Source of the DNA: Gloeophyllum trabeum ATCC 11539
Lineage: Eukaryota > Basidiomycota > Agaricomycetes > Gloeophyllales > Gloeophyllaceae
Direction of reading: 5' to 3'
NCBI RefSeq assembly: GCF_000344685.1
Contig: NW_006920410.1
Span: 2,304,693-2,368,692, forward strand
Length of the DNA stretch: 64,000 nt
This document shows, piece by piece, positions 46,944-59,770 of this stretch. The position numbers were made by a program, and so were the translations under genes. How positions within the stretch are numbered: position 1 is the first letter of the stretch; every line of letters starts with the position of its first letter. The notes beneath the pieces were generated by a model. The model was not told the origin of the DNA. It made no database searches and was given only the letters and a program-made list of their open reading frames with translations.

Positions 46944-47912
46944 TTTCGAGTTTACGTTCTCCTAGAAGGTTACTCAAGACTGATCGTGACCGAGCAGAAG
47001 CTGAGAGACTCTGGGTAGGACGTATCAACCGCGAGGTAGTGGGCAACGCGAAGCGAGGAGACAATAGTGAGAATCCCCTGTTTCTGGCGGTCGGCGAGAG
47101 CGAGCGGCTTACCCTGTGCTACCGGAAGATTATGGGGACACGTAACAGACGTTTACAGGAATAATCGTAAAAGGCGTCGTCTTGCGGGAGGAGTAGTGAT
47201 GAACGTCTATGGCCAGAGTCGGCTGTACTGATGGCCAGTGATGTTTGCAGTGGCCTTCGCTAGAACGGCAGGCGCGGTCCCCGGCGTACATGCCGACGGA
47301 GCCCTCTTCTCACGGTATTGAAAGCACTCTCGTATATCATGAGCGTTAACAGTCCTTGACATACCCACTGGTCCCCGGCGATTGTTCGACACTATTAGGC
47401 AGTCGAGATGTCTGCTCTGTGGCTAGCGACGAGGATACGCCCCTCGAATTCGAACTGTCACTGCAAATCTTTTCACGTCGCGGCAGAAATACACTCGATT
47501 CAGATACAAATCTTACAAGGCCAGGTTATGCACAATCAGTCAAAGAAATAAGAACGCAATCACAAAATGTCCACAGGAAGGAGAAGATAGCCCGGAAGCC
47601 AATAAAATGACCACCAACAATAGCAATGCCGAATATTCACGAAACCAAAGAAATAGATGCATAGACAGAGGAGAAACAGACATCGAGGGGGGGCGGCATA
47701 GATGTACAGGAGGTAGGAGCGGTAAAACAGACTGTGAGCGTTATACAAATGTGAGGCAACAGAGCGAGACAGCAGGACAGCGGCAAAACGGATTGACAAA
47801 CACGATAAGACAGGAAAAGGAATCGTCCAGGCGGTCGTGATGGGCCGGCAGTCTATGCCGACCTGGATAATGGACGGTCCGCCGTCATTAACAGGATTAC
47901 TTGTGTACGCGA
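46944..47912. other. Intergenic, nothing recognised
   Basis: Rac promoter and 5'UTR on one side and 3' region of the next gene on the other. The 47560-47830 stretch is strongly purine-rich on the plus strand, as a 3'UTR of the minus-strand gene would be. No gene supported. Confidence 0.4.
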
Positions 47913-49807
47913 TTAGGCAGAGGTTCTTCGCCTCTTCAAGGCTCTTGATGTTTCAGGGTGTTCGTGAGGTGTTCCAGTCGAGGACTCCATCGACGCAGAC
48001 TTGGCATCGGAGTATTTGGATTTCTCGGCAGGTGACTGTAATAGTTCTTCGATATCATCGTCGTCATTGCCTTTACCCAGTAGAGGGCCGTCGTCTAGGG
48101 AAAAGGGTTCCAATAATCCGAAGCCCAAGCCAAACCCGACTCCTGCAGCACCGACGTTTAACGCGCTGGAGCTCCGGAGGACCGGGCTGTCAGTTTCGGG
48201 ACTCGACACCGGTGGCGAGTCAGCCTCGTGCGAGTCGCTGTACGACAAGATCGGGTCTCTGGCGGGGAACCAGTCTAGTTCGTAGGCAGAGCCCAGAAGC
48301 GACGGGGTTCCAGAGAAAATGTCCTGGAATTGGGGCGACAAACCACTCTGCAGCCCTCTGAAGGGCGACATGGTCTTTACTGACTCTGGCATGGTGAAAA
48401 GCCTCTGTGGAGAAGGCCTCGACAGAGCCACGGCAGGTTTGCTCGGGCTGTCTCCGAGTACGGAGCTGGAACGGAGGAAACTAGCGTACCCCTTGGGGAA
48501 GACATCAGGGCTTGAAAAGATGCCACTGGCCTTTCCATCAAAAGCGATGGGACTGCTTTCAAGTTGCTTCGAGACGCGGGTGGCTTCTTGGACTATCATG
48601 CTCAGGCTGAGCTCATTGGCAGCCTCGTGACGAGGGTCGCTAGGGTCCCAGCGCCACGGATGATCAGAGGGTAGCGGTCCAGGCGAATGACGGAAAGCTG
48701 GAGTGGCAAGGGGGTTGTATGGCGACAGCTCAATGCGGTCAGAGGCAGGAGATATCTCGGTTGACCCGACATTACGAGATCTATGCGGGGTAAGGGGAGG
48801 GGTGGATATGAGGTCGGATGTGTTCACAGCGGATAGATTGCTCGGAGGCTGCACAGACAATTTCAGATGTCCTCCGGTAGTGCCGGAAGTTCTGGGAGGA
48901 TCGGTCTCGATGGGGGCATTTTCTGGCTCTGGACTTTCGGAAGACAGATCTCTTTGAAGCTTCGATGGACCAGCCTTTGGCGGAGACGACTGAGTGGAAG
49001 TTGCCGCAGTAAGGCGTGTAGCGGCAGAAGTACCGGCTTGGACAAAGGTGAGGTTTTCCTTATCGAGGGAATTCTTCTTGTCCTGTCTAGACTTCGTCTC
49101 CTCTATAGTCGGGACGTGAGTAAATGGCATATGGTAAGGTTTCCCTACGTACTGCTCGAAGAGCGACCATTGACACGGCCACGCTCAGCGTTCTCCCGTC
49201 GGTTGGGCATAGCAATCTTGTGCTTCTCATAGACGTGGCGCCTCCACATACTCTTTGCATTCACACCCGCGTAAGTTCTTCTGCACAAGGTGCAGCGCAG
49301 TCGAGGTTCTTGTCCTTCGGGCCAGGTGTCTACACCTCGCTCCTTTAGTTCCTTTTTCAAGGCAGGAGACCATCCTTTCGGAGGCTCTAAAGCCGAAGGA
49401 TAGAGGACAGCGTCCGGATTGTCGTTTGTCTCAGAAATGAAGTCGCTGGGAACGAGGAACCATTCTGGGTTCTCTGCTAGTAAACTATAGGTGAGACCCT
49501 CTGGATAGAGGTGAGAGTTCGGGAACGTGGTGAATGGCGGGCGGATGAACGTCGCATTTGGGTCTTCAAGTGAAACGTCCATCGGCGGTGGTACGATGGT
49601 GTTAGCGCGCGCTGGAGCCGCCGACTTCGAAGAGGTTACCGGGTTGGCGCGGAAGGGTTTGGGTTCAAAAGATGCAGATGCAGGTGTGAAGAACGACAAG
49701 TCTGTAGTGCTTGTCATCCTGCGCTTTAGCGGTCTCGCTGACGATATGGTGGTAGGGAGACCGGAGAAAGAAACCGATGTGGAAATTTGGGGGCGCATCC
49801 CAGACAT
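47913..49807 (-). CDS. Hypothetical protein with a C2H2-like zinc finger
   Basis: Two exons (49177-49807, 47913-49102) give 606 residues. A finger-like segment at about 185-212 reads RCTLCRRTYAGVNAKSMWRR followed by HVYEKHKIAMPNRR, which has the CxxC...HxxxxH spacing of fungal atypical C2H2 fingers. The rest is low complexity: Ser/Pro-rich with acidic patches (GNDDDDIEELLQ) and a basic end RALKRRRTSA that may be a nuclear localisation signal. A nuclear regulatory role is inferred only from this layout. The intron 49103-49176 joins with donor GTGTCA. A further in-frame ATG lies at 49846. Confidence 0.65.
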
Positions 49808-50406
49808 ATTGATGCTGGAGGTGTATACTGATGTTTTCCTGTGCAATCGGACTTCAGATCAATGCGATCAAGGGTCAAGGAGAAGCAGCTGACGAGTTTA
49901 ATGAGACACGCTGGCAGCGCGACGATGAGGCGGGAAACCAAAAATCACGTATGAAAAAGGTTGAGTGTAAAGGACGCTGTATCCAATGTCACCTATGAAT
50001 GGTGGGCGCAACGGAAGGGACCCAGAAGGGGGACGAGGAAAGGGGAGCACGGTGTGGAGATGGGGGGGAGGACGAGGAGACACGGAAGCAAATCTCACGC
50101 GCGTATGCGCGCTTTCAAACTCCGCCACCGCGTCAGTCATGTGACAGGCGCGTCGCGCGTCTGGACCGGCCCTACACTGCTTTAGTTATAGCCGCTGCTG
50201 TAGGGCGAAAGCGACCCAGCTAAGTACCTCGCCATTGCTCGACAGTCCGGTGTAAGTATATTTACCATTGCAGACTAGGATACAGAAGAGTGAGGATGTT
50301 GATATCAGAGTACATGTCGAACAGATATATATATAAGATATGGAATAGATCCTAGAAAGCAAGCGCAGCGTATCTACACGTCCGCCGACATCATAAGCTC
50401 GAGCCA
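49808..50406. other. Intergenic, tandem minus-strand genes
   Basis: Promoter of the zinc-finger gene and 3' region of the DUF423 gene. Nothing else recognised. Confidence 0.45.
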
Positions 50407-50991
50407 TCAACCAGGACAACAGGGCTGTATAACGTACCCCGCGATCATGAGAGCACCGCCCATCGGCGTGACGGGACCCAGCCAACGGAACCTGACATCC
50501 GAAATACCCATTATACACGGGCTTATAACCAGCGTCCCATACAGCACACGTCACTCACCTGTCACGATTGAGTACCAGGGTGACGATGCTCCCAGAAAAG
50601 ACAAGACTTCCGACAGCAATAGCTGGCCCAGCAAATTTGTGGGTGGAGAACCGTGGGTGCAGAGATACAAGGAGCAATGCAAGCCCGTTGAATATCTGTA
50701 CCCAGCAGAGTTGAGGGACAGAAACCAGGTCATACAATGCCCACGTCAGGTACACAGTTCGAAGAGAAAGCCAGGGTTGTAGACAAAACATACCGAGTAG
50801 TGCGCTGCTGTCTCCCACGCGTGGATGTTCTCAGCAGTTATGCCTGGACGTCGCCTTAATCCATGCGCCCCGAATGCTCCCGCCATAACACCAGCTGCGG
50901 CCATTATGGCCCCAGCCCGCCAGAGAAACGGGGGATTGGGGAAGGCATTAGCGCCAGCGCGAGGAAGCAAAGGAGATGACGGCGAAGGCAT
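50407..50991 (-). CDS. DUF423/TMEM256-type small membrane protein
   Basis: Three exons (50794-50991, 50559-50695, 50407-50491) give 139 residues. Family features are clear: AGVMAGAFGAHGLR, then ENIHAWETAAHYSIFNGLAL, GPAIAVGSLVFSGSIVTLVL and RFRWLGPVTPMGGALMIAGY. Four transmembrane helices are expected. The last few residues (VIQPCCPG) are unusual; in the -1/+1 frame directly after GG the DNA reads YTALLSWLMARAYDVGG, so a sequencing frameshift or a tiny unseen splice near 50437 is possible. The family function is unknown; bacterial homologues are inner-membrane proteins such as YgdD. Confidence 0.82.
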
Positions 50992-51193
50992 TCCAGCGAA
51001 GATTGAGTAGGTGTCCGTTTGCTGTAGACAGAGTATTAGTAGTGGGACGGGACTGAGAGCTTCGGCGCCAAACGCGATCGAGGTTGTGACTGCACCAAAC
51101 ACGCGCAAGCAAGGCCTCAAAATATTGATCCAAAAATAGGTCACTTCAAGAGCCTTGGTACGTTCCTCCAAGCGCGCCCCGCAAGCTTTCACC
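50992..51193. promoter_or_regulatory. Shared divergent promoter, DUF423 gene / SPB1
   Basis: Only 202 bases separate the two start codons, so the promoters overlap. No TATA box seen. Confidence 0.5.
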
Positions 51194-54100
51194 ATGGGTA
51201 AAGCTCAGAAAAAGACAGGAAAGGGCCGTTTGGACAAGTACTACAAACTTGCCAAGTAAGTTCTCTCCATGTTCTCTTAAAATGCTGAACTGACATCCTT
51301 GGCAGGGAGCAAGGCTACCGCGCTCGTTCAGCATTCAAGCTAATCCAGCTCAACAAAAAGTACTCCTTCCTGGAGTCTGCACGATGCGTTATAGATCTTT
51401 GTGCTGCCCCTGGTGGTTGGTTGCAGGTTGCGAGCAAATACATGCCGGTCAACAGTATCATCGTCGGTCAGTACACGTTTGTCACCCGCGTGGACGTTCC
51501 CATCTTACACCTTGCTAGGCGTTGATTTGGTGCCCATCAAGCCGATTCCAAGAGTCGCGACGTTTGCCGCGGATATCACTACCCCTCAGTGCCGAAATCT
51601 TATTCGCTCCGAGCTGAAGGACTGGAAAGCCGATGTCGTTCTCCACGATGGTGCCCCGAACGTCGGTACCGCTTGGGTTCAGGATGCCTACTCTCAGTCC
51701 GAGCTTGTATTGATGAGCTTGAAACTGGCTGTCGAATTCCTCGCCAAAGGCGGCACTTTCGTGACCAAAGTGTTCCGAAGTGTGGACTACAACAATCTCA
51801 TCTGGGTGTTCAGTCAGTTATTCGGGAAGGTCGAAGCTACTAAGCCGCCTTCGTCAAGGTATGCACGGCGGTCTATCACGTTTGATGTTTATACTAATAC
51901 TATCCGGATAGAAACGTCTCAGCTGAAATCTTCGTCGTCTGCCGCGACTTCCTGGCTCCCAAACACATTGACCCCAAGTTCCTCGATCCGAAGCACGTTT
52001 TCAAAGAACTGTCTGCATCTGCGTCTGCCGCCGACAAAGGCACCTCCGCAAACAATACCCACGCGAATGTGTTCCAGCCGGAGAAGAAACGCAGGAAGCG
52101 TGACGGTTACGAAGACGGAGACTACACCTTATTCAAGAAGGTCGGCGCAGCCGAGTTCATTCGGGGCGCCGATCCTGTGGCCCTTCTCGGGACTGTCAAT
52201 AAGATAGTTTTCGAGACGGAAGAGGAAAAAGAGTAGGTTGAGTCGCGACCTTTCAATTTCTGTGCTAACTGCCCATATCAGGTGGCTGGACTTCGAGGGC
52301 ACAACCTCGGACATCAAAGCTAACTGCGATGATCTGAAGGTTCTCGGTAAAGGCGACTTCAAAGCATTAATCAAATGGCGCGCAGCTCTCAGAGAAGAAG
52401 TAAGGGTTATACAATCGCGTGACGTACTCATCTCTAATATTGGATTGTAGCTTGGTCTCGATGTCAAGACGAAAGATACGGAGGAGATCACTGAGGTCGC
52501 CGAAGTTACTGAGGAGGTCGACGAGGAGCAGCAGATCCAGCAAGAAGTAAGTCGTGAACCATTTTCTCCGGTGGCGATCGGGGCTCATCTCGGTGTCGTT
52601 AGTTCGAGAGGATCCAAGCAGAAGCAGCTGCCCGCAACAAGCGTGCTAAGCGCCGAGCCAATGAGCTCAAGCAGCGCGCCATTCAGCGCATGCAGTTACA
52701 GATGACGGCACCTATGGACATTGGCCTGGAGCAGACGGACGCTACGTTAGCCCTTGGCCAGGACGATATGTTCGACTTGGCTGACACCGAGAAACGTCTG
52801 CGGAAACAAGGCAATGAGCTCATCGATCTTTCTTCGCCGGATATTTCGGAGGAAGAAGACGCAAGCGACCAAGAGTCCGAGAATGAGCTTGATGTGTTGG
52901 ATGACGAGGAGGAGAGGGCGCGGAAAGTCGCGGGGCTTGAAGCCGAGTTGGACGGTATGTACGACGCCTACCAAGAGAGGATGAAGGAGAGGGATGCGAA
53001 GTACAAGGTCAAGCTAGAGAGGAGAAGGAACAAGGAGAGGGACGAGGAATGGGGCGGAGTCAAGTCCCCGAATACAGATGAGGAGGAGAGCGATGACGAG
53101 GGCGGCTGGGACAAGATGGAAGAGGCGAAAGGCCATATGGACTTTGAGTCTGATGACTCTGACTCAGACAGCGAGAGCGAAGCTGCTGAATCAAGCGCTC
53201 CTAGCCGAAAACGCCGACGGTTAGAGAATGGCGGAGCAGCCGCGACGGCGGGTGGGCGTACGAAGCGAAAGCTGGTCACGAAGTTAGAGGATCCGAAGTC
53301 AACGGCCCAGACCAGCCGTACTGCTCAATTATGGTTCAGCCGAGACGTCTTCGCCAACCTATCCGATTTAAATGACGTCGAAGAGGATGAGCAAGTTTCG
53401 GTCGAAGATGAAGATGAAATGTCGGTCGATCCCGATCCCGCGGCCGACCAAGCATCATCGGTAAGTAGAGACGCTCTCCAGCTGAGGATATCGGGCACTA
53501 AGTGCCTTCATTAGCATGATGATTCCGATTTCGAAGTTGTCCCTCAAGAAGACGATGGCGACGTCTGGGACGTCGAGAACGATGATGAGGATGATGTTCG
53601 GCAGGATACGATACGAAGTGTGTCCTTATGATTTGTGCCGCCGTACACCGCTGACGACATATGTAGAGCACGGCCTCTTGACAGCGGAAGCCATGACATT
53701 GGCTCAGCAACTAGTGAACCGGGAGAAGACCAAGACCGAACTGATCAACGACGGTTTTAACCGATATTCTCTAAATGCGAAGGATGGGCTACCTTCCTGG
53801 TTCCTTGATGATGAAAACCAGCATTATAAGCCGAACATTCCTATTACGAAAGAAGCAGTAGATGCCTTGCGCGCGAAGATGCGGGCTCTGGATGCTCGTC
53901 CCATCAAGAAGGTAGCGGAAGCTAAAGCGAGGAAGAAGATGAAAGCGGCCCAAAAACTAGCTAAAGCTATGAAGAAGGCCGAAGGAGTGGTGCAGACCGC
54001 TGATATGACTGAAAAAGAAAAGGCTCAACAGATAGAGAAGCTTATGCGGAAAGGCATGTCCGCCAACAAGAAGAAGAAGGAAGTTAAAGTTGTGGTGGCA

Positions 54101-54290
54101 AAGGGTGCTCATAAAGGCATCAAAGGTCGGCCTAAGGGAGTCAAAGGTCGATATACCATGGTGGATTCCCGAATGAAGAAAGAAGTAAGCAGCAATCGGT
54201 CTCACTTCCCCTATCTTCCATTAACGTCGGACTTAGGTGCGTGCGCAGAAACGGCGCGAGAAAGCCAATAAAAAGCGGAAGCGCACATAA
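51194..54290 (+). CDS. SPB1: 27S pre-rRNA 2'-O-ribose methyltransferase SPB1
   Basis: Ten exons (51194-51255, 51306-51466, 51519-51858, 51912-52232, 52282-52399, 52451-52546, 52603-53460, 53515-53617, 53667-54184, 54237-54290) give 876 residues, the expected length. The FtsJ/RrmJ domain has [40 protein letters not shown] (SAM site), [10 protein letters not shown] and [14 protein letters not shown], supplying the K-D-K-E tetrad. A DUF3381 middle region and an acidic coiled part follow, and the C-terminal SPB1 domain has [20 protein letters not shown] and [20 protein letters not shown]. It methylates G2922-equivalent of 25S rRNA in the nucleolus. The last exon encodes a Lys/Arg-rich tail. Confidence 0.95.
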
Positions 54291-54351
54291 TATTCTCGGC
54301 ACTGGCACACATGGGTTACGATCTGAGTTGTGTATTAATGGATATGGTCTA

Positions 54352-57164
54352 TTATAAGACATTGGTCTCGTAGTCCGATACATGTGGGTGGAACTTGCGA
54401 TTCGTATCGTCTGTGAGACGGTCGCACGTAGCGAGAAAGTCCTCCCATGCTCTGTCTGACTGGGGCTTTGTGCACTGCACCTCGCAGCGAATGGTCTTCT
54501 GGCCAGATTCGAGATCTGTTACACTCTCTGTCACGACAATGGTTGTCTGCGCTGCTGCCGAAGAAGTTGGCTCGAGTGGGCGGGCAACAGCGTCTTCACT
54601 GCGACGAACGCTGACATTACTGTCGAGGACAAACTTGCTGTCCAGGTACTCGAAGTCGAGGGGAGCATCAGGCCGGAGTTGAGGATCCTTCCTAGATTGG
54701 AAACTAAACAAATCATAACCCGCCCATGAAGGCTTAAAAGAGCCAAAGCTGACTCACAAAGAGCGCAGACTAGCATAATAATCCCGAATCTCTTGAGGCC
54801 AGACGTTCTCGGCGATGCTGTGAACGTCCATTGCGGACAACTGGACATCGTAGGGCCTGTTCATAATTTAATCCTCGTATTCCTTCTACCAACAGGGAAA
54901 CGCACCTATCCGGCAGCAGGAGATCGACTGACGAGTCGCTACCATGCTTGAGGGTAGCTGAGATATTCCATCCATCTCCAGACCCACCGGGCTGGTCAGC
55001 CCGGTCTTGATGCGACTTGGACTCTGGGATGTGGCCGCTTGAGTCCTCTGGTTCAAGATTGATAGCGGACTCAGCATGCAGGGCTGGGAAAGGTTCAGGA
55101 GACTCGGATAGCTGAATCTCCAACATCAAGACTTTACTAGCTTCCCGAGAATGGGATTCTGATGTCCGTGTATCTCGGTAAACCAAACGATGCATGATCC
55201 GATCTCCCATCGAGGCTGAGCTTGTGGCGGAAGTCGGTATGCTATACGACGCGTCATTGCCAATACAGATACGTTAGTATGAGGGACTGGGATCCCACCT
55301 TGGGATAAACTGGATTTTAGGATGGGTCGTCGCTATCCACTCCAATATCCTGGACATTGGCAGCTGCCCTTGTAACGGCGGAGTCAGACTCATGTGGCGT
55401 TTCGGAACATTGGATGCGAACAGGATATGCCCGATACTGTATACTCAAAAGTGATTTACATGGGACGCGTTGCACTAGGATTCAGAACTTACGTCGCTGT
55501 CACAGTTTGCGGTGGCTCTTTGTCAGACGACCCGTCAAAGAGCGTCTGCTTCAACTCTGCCGCGTCTCTTGATCTCGAATGAGCAGAGGGTTCATCGTAA
55601 TGAACGGGACGCTTACCCGTGGATATCGTATGTGTGGCCAGTGCCTGCACTCAAAGCTCTATCTTGTAGACTTGAAGACTCTGCGTAATCCGGTCCTAGC
55701 CACTGACCGACCCTACGAACACGGAAAGATCCCGCGGCATTCGTGCCTACAGACATAGACTGGGGCGGTAGGAAAGGGTAGAAGGAATACGACTGAGGGA
55801 AGGGCATAACTGAACCAGACGTGATAAGCTTCTGTGAGAGGAATGATAACAGAGGTCTGGGGCGCAAGGCTAGAGCCTTACAATGAAGTCAGTGGGCGTC
55901 CATGGACATCAAAAAGGTGTATGCATACCGTCAAGTCAGTACGAACAACAAATCGCATGGCTGCGCTTAGGGCCTGAGTACTCCTTGCATAAACTTTGAC
56001 CTGTGTTTCTAATGCTGAGACTATATATTCTGATAGATAGCAATCTATGATACCTTTCCGTTGAGGTCTATGTTCTCTATGAAGGCGTTGACAGTTCTAG
56101 AGATTTGTTGGAGCATCTCTCGCGGTATGGCGGTTCGCGAAGGTAGGTGGACGGTCTCTGAGATTATACTCTGAAATAGATAGGGTCAGCCTGCTGAAAT
56201 ACGGGAGACAAAATGCTGCCACTTGTTTGAGACTGTGAATATGGCGACTCAGCTGCTTAATTGACCCCGGCGACCCTTCAACCCTCAGGGCCAATGGGTT
56301 AGACACAAGAGAAACGTGTACGTTGTAATCCATAGACAACTGAAGTAGGTCGGCACCGTCTATGATTGTGAGTGATCAGTGTCATGATACAGTCGCAAGT
56401 AAAATTATATACCTTTTCCTAAGATATGGAATAGCTGAGGCGCGTCAACGGTAAAGACTAGACACGCACCCGCAGTCAGCCGGGACATGCTTCGGATACG
56501 AAAAGTGCTCACGTTTTTCGACCACTTCGGTCCTCTCCCGTTTCTGTTTTTCAATCTCCTCTAAGGATGGCCATTGCCATTGCTTCTCGATGATGTCCTC
56601 GGCAATGTCAATCTTCTTCTGTTTTGGCCCAACCTTCATACCGTACATCCTCGCAAACTTGGTTAACTGTCCTTTTGAGAACGCACGACAAAGCGCGTCC
56701 ACGAGCTGATTGTACTCCTCTACGTAGCTTGGCTCCTCTTGTCTCGATTTGCGCGCCACACGGTAACGCTCGATATCCGAAAGAGTAAGGGGAGATGGTC
56801 TTGCAGCGATGAGTGAGGTAAGACGAAGCTCATCTTCGAAAGGATCCAAGATAGTCCTACTAGTCCGTGGCGGCATTTCCCTCGGTTCCCGAGACGCTTT
56901 CTTAATTTTCTTAGACCTTGGTCGCTTGCCATCTGATCCTTTGAGGGACCCCTTATTGCCGTTTACCGCTGCATCTGAGAATGCGTCCAACGGCACTGAG
57001 CTAGGACCTGCTGCCGAGCTTGATTCGGGGGACCCAGCCTCCCGCGACGGGGAGACTGTATGCGACGCAGCCGCATGTGCAGCATAATAGCGCAGACCTT
57101 GCGAGCGTAGAGATATTGGACACACTGCCCGCCTTGTAGCCTGGAGGAGGAATGGCCTCGACAT
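54352..57164 (-). CDS. SLS1: SLS1-like mitochondrial inner-membrane translation regulator
   Basis: Eleven exons (56513-57164, 56413-56457, 56223-56359, 56054-56170, 55929-56000, 55617-55831, 55493-55573, 55299-55436, 54906-55241, 54758-54856, 54352-54703) give 747 residues, all in phase. The N terminus MSRPFLLQATRRAVCPISLR is a mitochondrial presequence. The SLS1 N-terminal domain has QLTKFARMYGMKVGPKQKKI then DIAEDIIEKQW. Next comes the KH-like region (FTVDAPQLFHILGKDGADLL, SISETVHLP-type segment with SGSPGSIKQL spacing). Yeast Sls1 couples mitochondrial transcription to translation with Rpo41 and Nam1. The C-terminal 350 residues are poorly conserved, so family assignment rests mainly on the first half. 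The gene end is 62 bases from the SPB1 stop. Confidence 0.75.
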
Positions 57165-57375
57165 GCGGCTTTGCCACACCGTGACGAAATCAACATGCGT
57201 GTATATACGTCGTGGCACGTGACCGTGCAGTGATACTAGTTTTGAATGATCGTGTAATTTTATGTGCACAAAGATTTTTAGGTATCCAAGAGTCAACATG
57301 TGGAATAACAGGTCGTGAGGAATCGTATAGATACATTATATGTACACTAAGAAGCAGCAGCAGCCAGGTGACGTA

Positions 57376-59770
57376 TCACTGGGATTCCCCGTCGATTGCC
57401 ATCGCCTTACTTTCGTATGCCTCGACTATGAGACCCTTATCATCATCCTCGCCCACCTCTCCTTGCCATCCATTGTCTATCAGGTACTGCATGAACTTAG
57501 CGTCCTCCTCTGCTAGGTCCTTCCCAGTCATGTCAGGAACGAAAAAGTAAGTGACGAGCACGCCGGTCACTCCGCAGATAGCAGCTATGATGAATGTCCA
57601 CCTGCAGTGATGGAAGTAGGCACGGCTATTAGGAAGTGCAGAAACCGAGACTTACTTCTTGCCAAGATTATTCTGAATTGGTGTGAAGGCCTGCGTTCCC
57701 ACCGCAGCTCCAGTCTTCCCTATTGCAGCGGAGAGACCATAGCATGTTCCCCTGCAACGGCTTAGCGCTTACTACCGGTGACGATGGTGCTGGACCCACC
57801 TGACGGGCGTGGCGAATGACCTAAAAAAAGATTCATTAGAAACTGCGAGGACTTCGCGGTACAGGAAAGACTCACTCGGCGCTGACAAGGCCTAACATAT
57901 CGCCGGGGCCCTGAGGGCATATTCAGCACGGCTTCAGCTGTCTTGCAATCAGCACTCACCAGATTCCCAGACGACTGCATTAGTCCATAGCTGATCCAGA
58001 GGATAAGGTGGAAGTGACAATTCAACAGAAGACGCACTCACAAAATGACAAAGAGCGGTATTATCTTAGTGATTTTGTCGTAGCTAAGACCAATAATCAA
58101 TCCTATAACGAAGTTCGTGGATGAGCATGAGGTAGGCCAGAAACCCATATTTGCTGACCAAAGACTAGATACCCGGAAAATCCGAGAATCATCTCATTTC
58201 AGGTATGTCACGTCAGCTTTGCAGTATGCCGTCATAATGATGGTAAATACTGACCGTATTGCGCCTGCCCAACGGATTGCAGAGTGCAGCACCAATGAAC
58301 ACGCCCGGTAGAGCAATGGCACCAAGTAGAAGCTGCCACTCCGCTGTTGCCTTTATCGAACCGTCGTGGATCACGCTCGAAATAATCGTGCCAGAGAAGA
58401 CGCCGTTCGGGAAAGTCACCTGGTCAGCGAGTCAGATCCTAGTCTCCAGGCGAAACTAGTGCCCTACGAAGTCATACAGGAACCTGCCAGAATGTCATTA
58501 ATAGGACGTTATATTGCACAGAGCTATAACACACCAAGCACCGCACGTGCCCAGTAAGGCTCTCCAATATCTCTTTATGACGAGCCAATATGGGACACGC
58601 CCTACAACCGCTGTGAGAGTGTGACCGCTTGACAGGAGTATCTGAACGTACTCTTGATGGCAGCCTTGCGGAATAATATTGAAGACATCATGCGTAGACG
58701 GAAGATGAACACGGTCAAGGGCAAAGCGATGCCAACCCCGAAGCAGACACGCCAGACCGTGGACAAATGCTCTGGTCCAGCAGCTGACAACGCGATTAAG
58801 AATACCGAGACTGCCAGCGGTCCACCAAACTGACGAAGTTTCCAGTTCAGTCTAGTACGATCGCGCGTGAGCCAATAAGTTAGAACTTACACTGAGAACG
58901 AAGTTAGTGACCATTATGAATACTGTTCCCAGAGCGTCAGAATGGAATATAGGGACCAGGACCCAGAACCGGAACCGCACAAACCTGGGCCACGATGCTT
59001 AACCATACGCTCATTGGCAGCTTCACTAGCGCTGGTGGAAGACGCTGGATATTCGCCTCCCACACCCTGAAAGCATAAGTGAGCGGAAGCGGAGCGGTAG
59101 ATTCTGAAAGCAAGGCTTACAACTCCGGTGATACCACGTGCTATGGTCAGGAACCAGAACAGTCCTTGTACACTTCCATGAGCACCATGGGCGGCCGTAC
59201 CAAGGGTAGCACCGATGACGATAAGCAAGGTGGTAGCTACAAGAGCCGCCTTTCTGCCTACACGATCGCAGATAAGGCCCACAAAGATTTGTCCGACGAT
59301 TTCACCTATCCTCAAGGCATGAGAGCGATGTTCCTAATGCCACAAGGTTACTCACCGATGAGTAGAGCGTTAGATACACGCGTCGATACTGACGAGGTGT
59401 ACTCCTTCGGATATATCTTTTTGAAGACCACCTGTCATAAATGTAACGAGTGACGGTAAATCCATTATATGACTCTGCTCACTTACATTGGCCATCGTCA
59501 TGAGGTTGTTTTGGTCTTCATGTTTCCCAGAGCAATCAACGAAATGCTGAAGCACGCTTGGACGGATAGCAACTTACACCCATCGCTGATCAGTCCAAAT
59601 GCCGCTGCGGCTATAGTAAAATAGGCGCTTAACGCCTGCTTGGAAAAAAGCGGACTTGGCTCCGTCACTTGTTCAAGGGAAGCAGGCTCGTCCACCTCCG
59701 ATGTTTTCTCGGCCCAAGGCGTTTCGAGCTGCTTCTCCGCGACCGAGTCCTGTTTCTCCAGGGAAGCCAT
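57376..59770 (-). CDS. MFS glycerophosphodiester/phosphate transporter (GIT1/PHO84 type)
   Basis: Seventeen exons (59578-59770, 59487-59515, 59356-59431, 59121-59305, 58985-59066, 58891-58922, 58652-58829, 58535-58601, 58468-58483, 58255-58419, 58159-58192, 58042-58102, 57960-57990, 57876-57910, 57800-57820, 57656-57751, 57376-57601) give 508 residues with exact phase. Twelve helices are expected. Motifs: SDGYQNNLMTMAN at helix 1, the loop GLICDRVGRKAALVATTLLI, GVGVGGEYPASST, a central loop MMSSILFRKAAIK with YWLVIKRYWRALLGTCGAW, and CNPLGRRNT. These fit proton-coupled organophosphate transporters of the plasma membrane. Whether the substrate is glycerophosphoinositol, glycerophosphocholine or phosphate cannot be told. 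One exon is 16 bases long. Confidence 0.9.
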
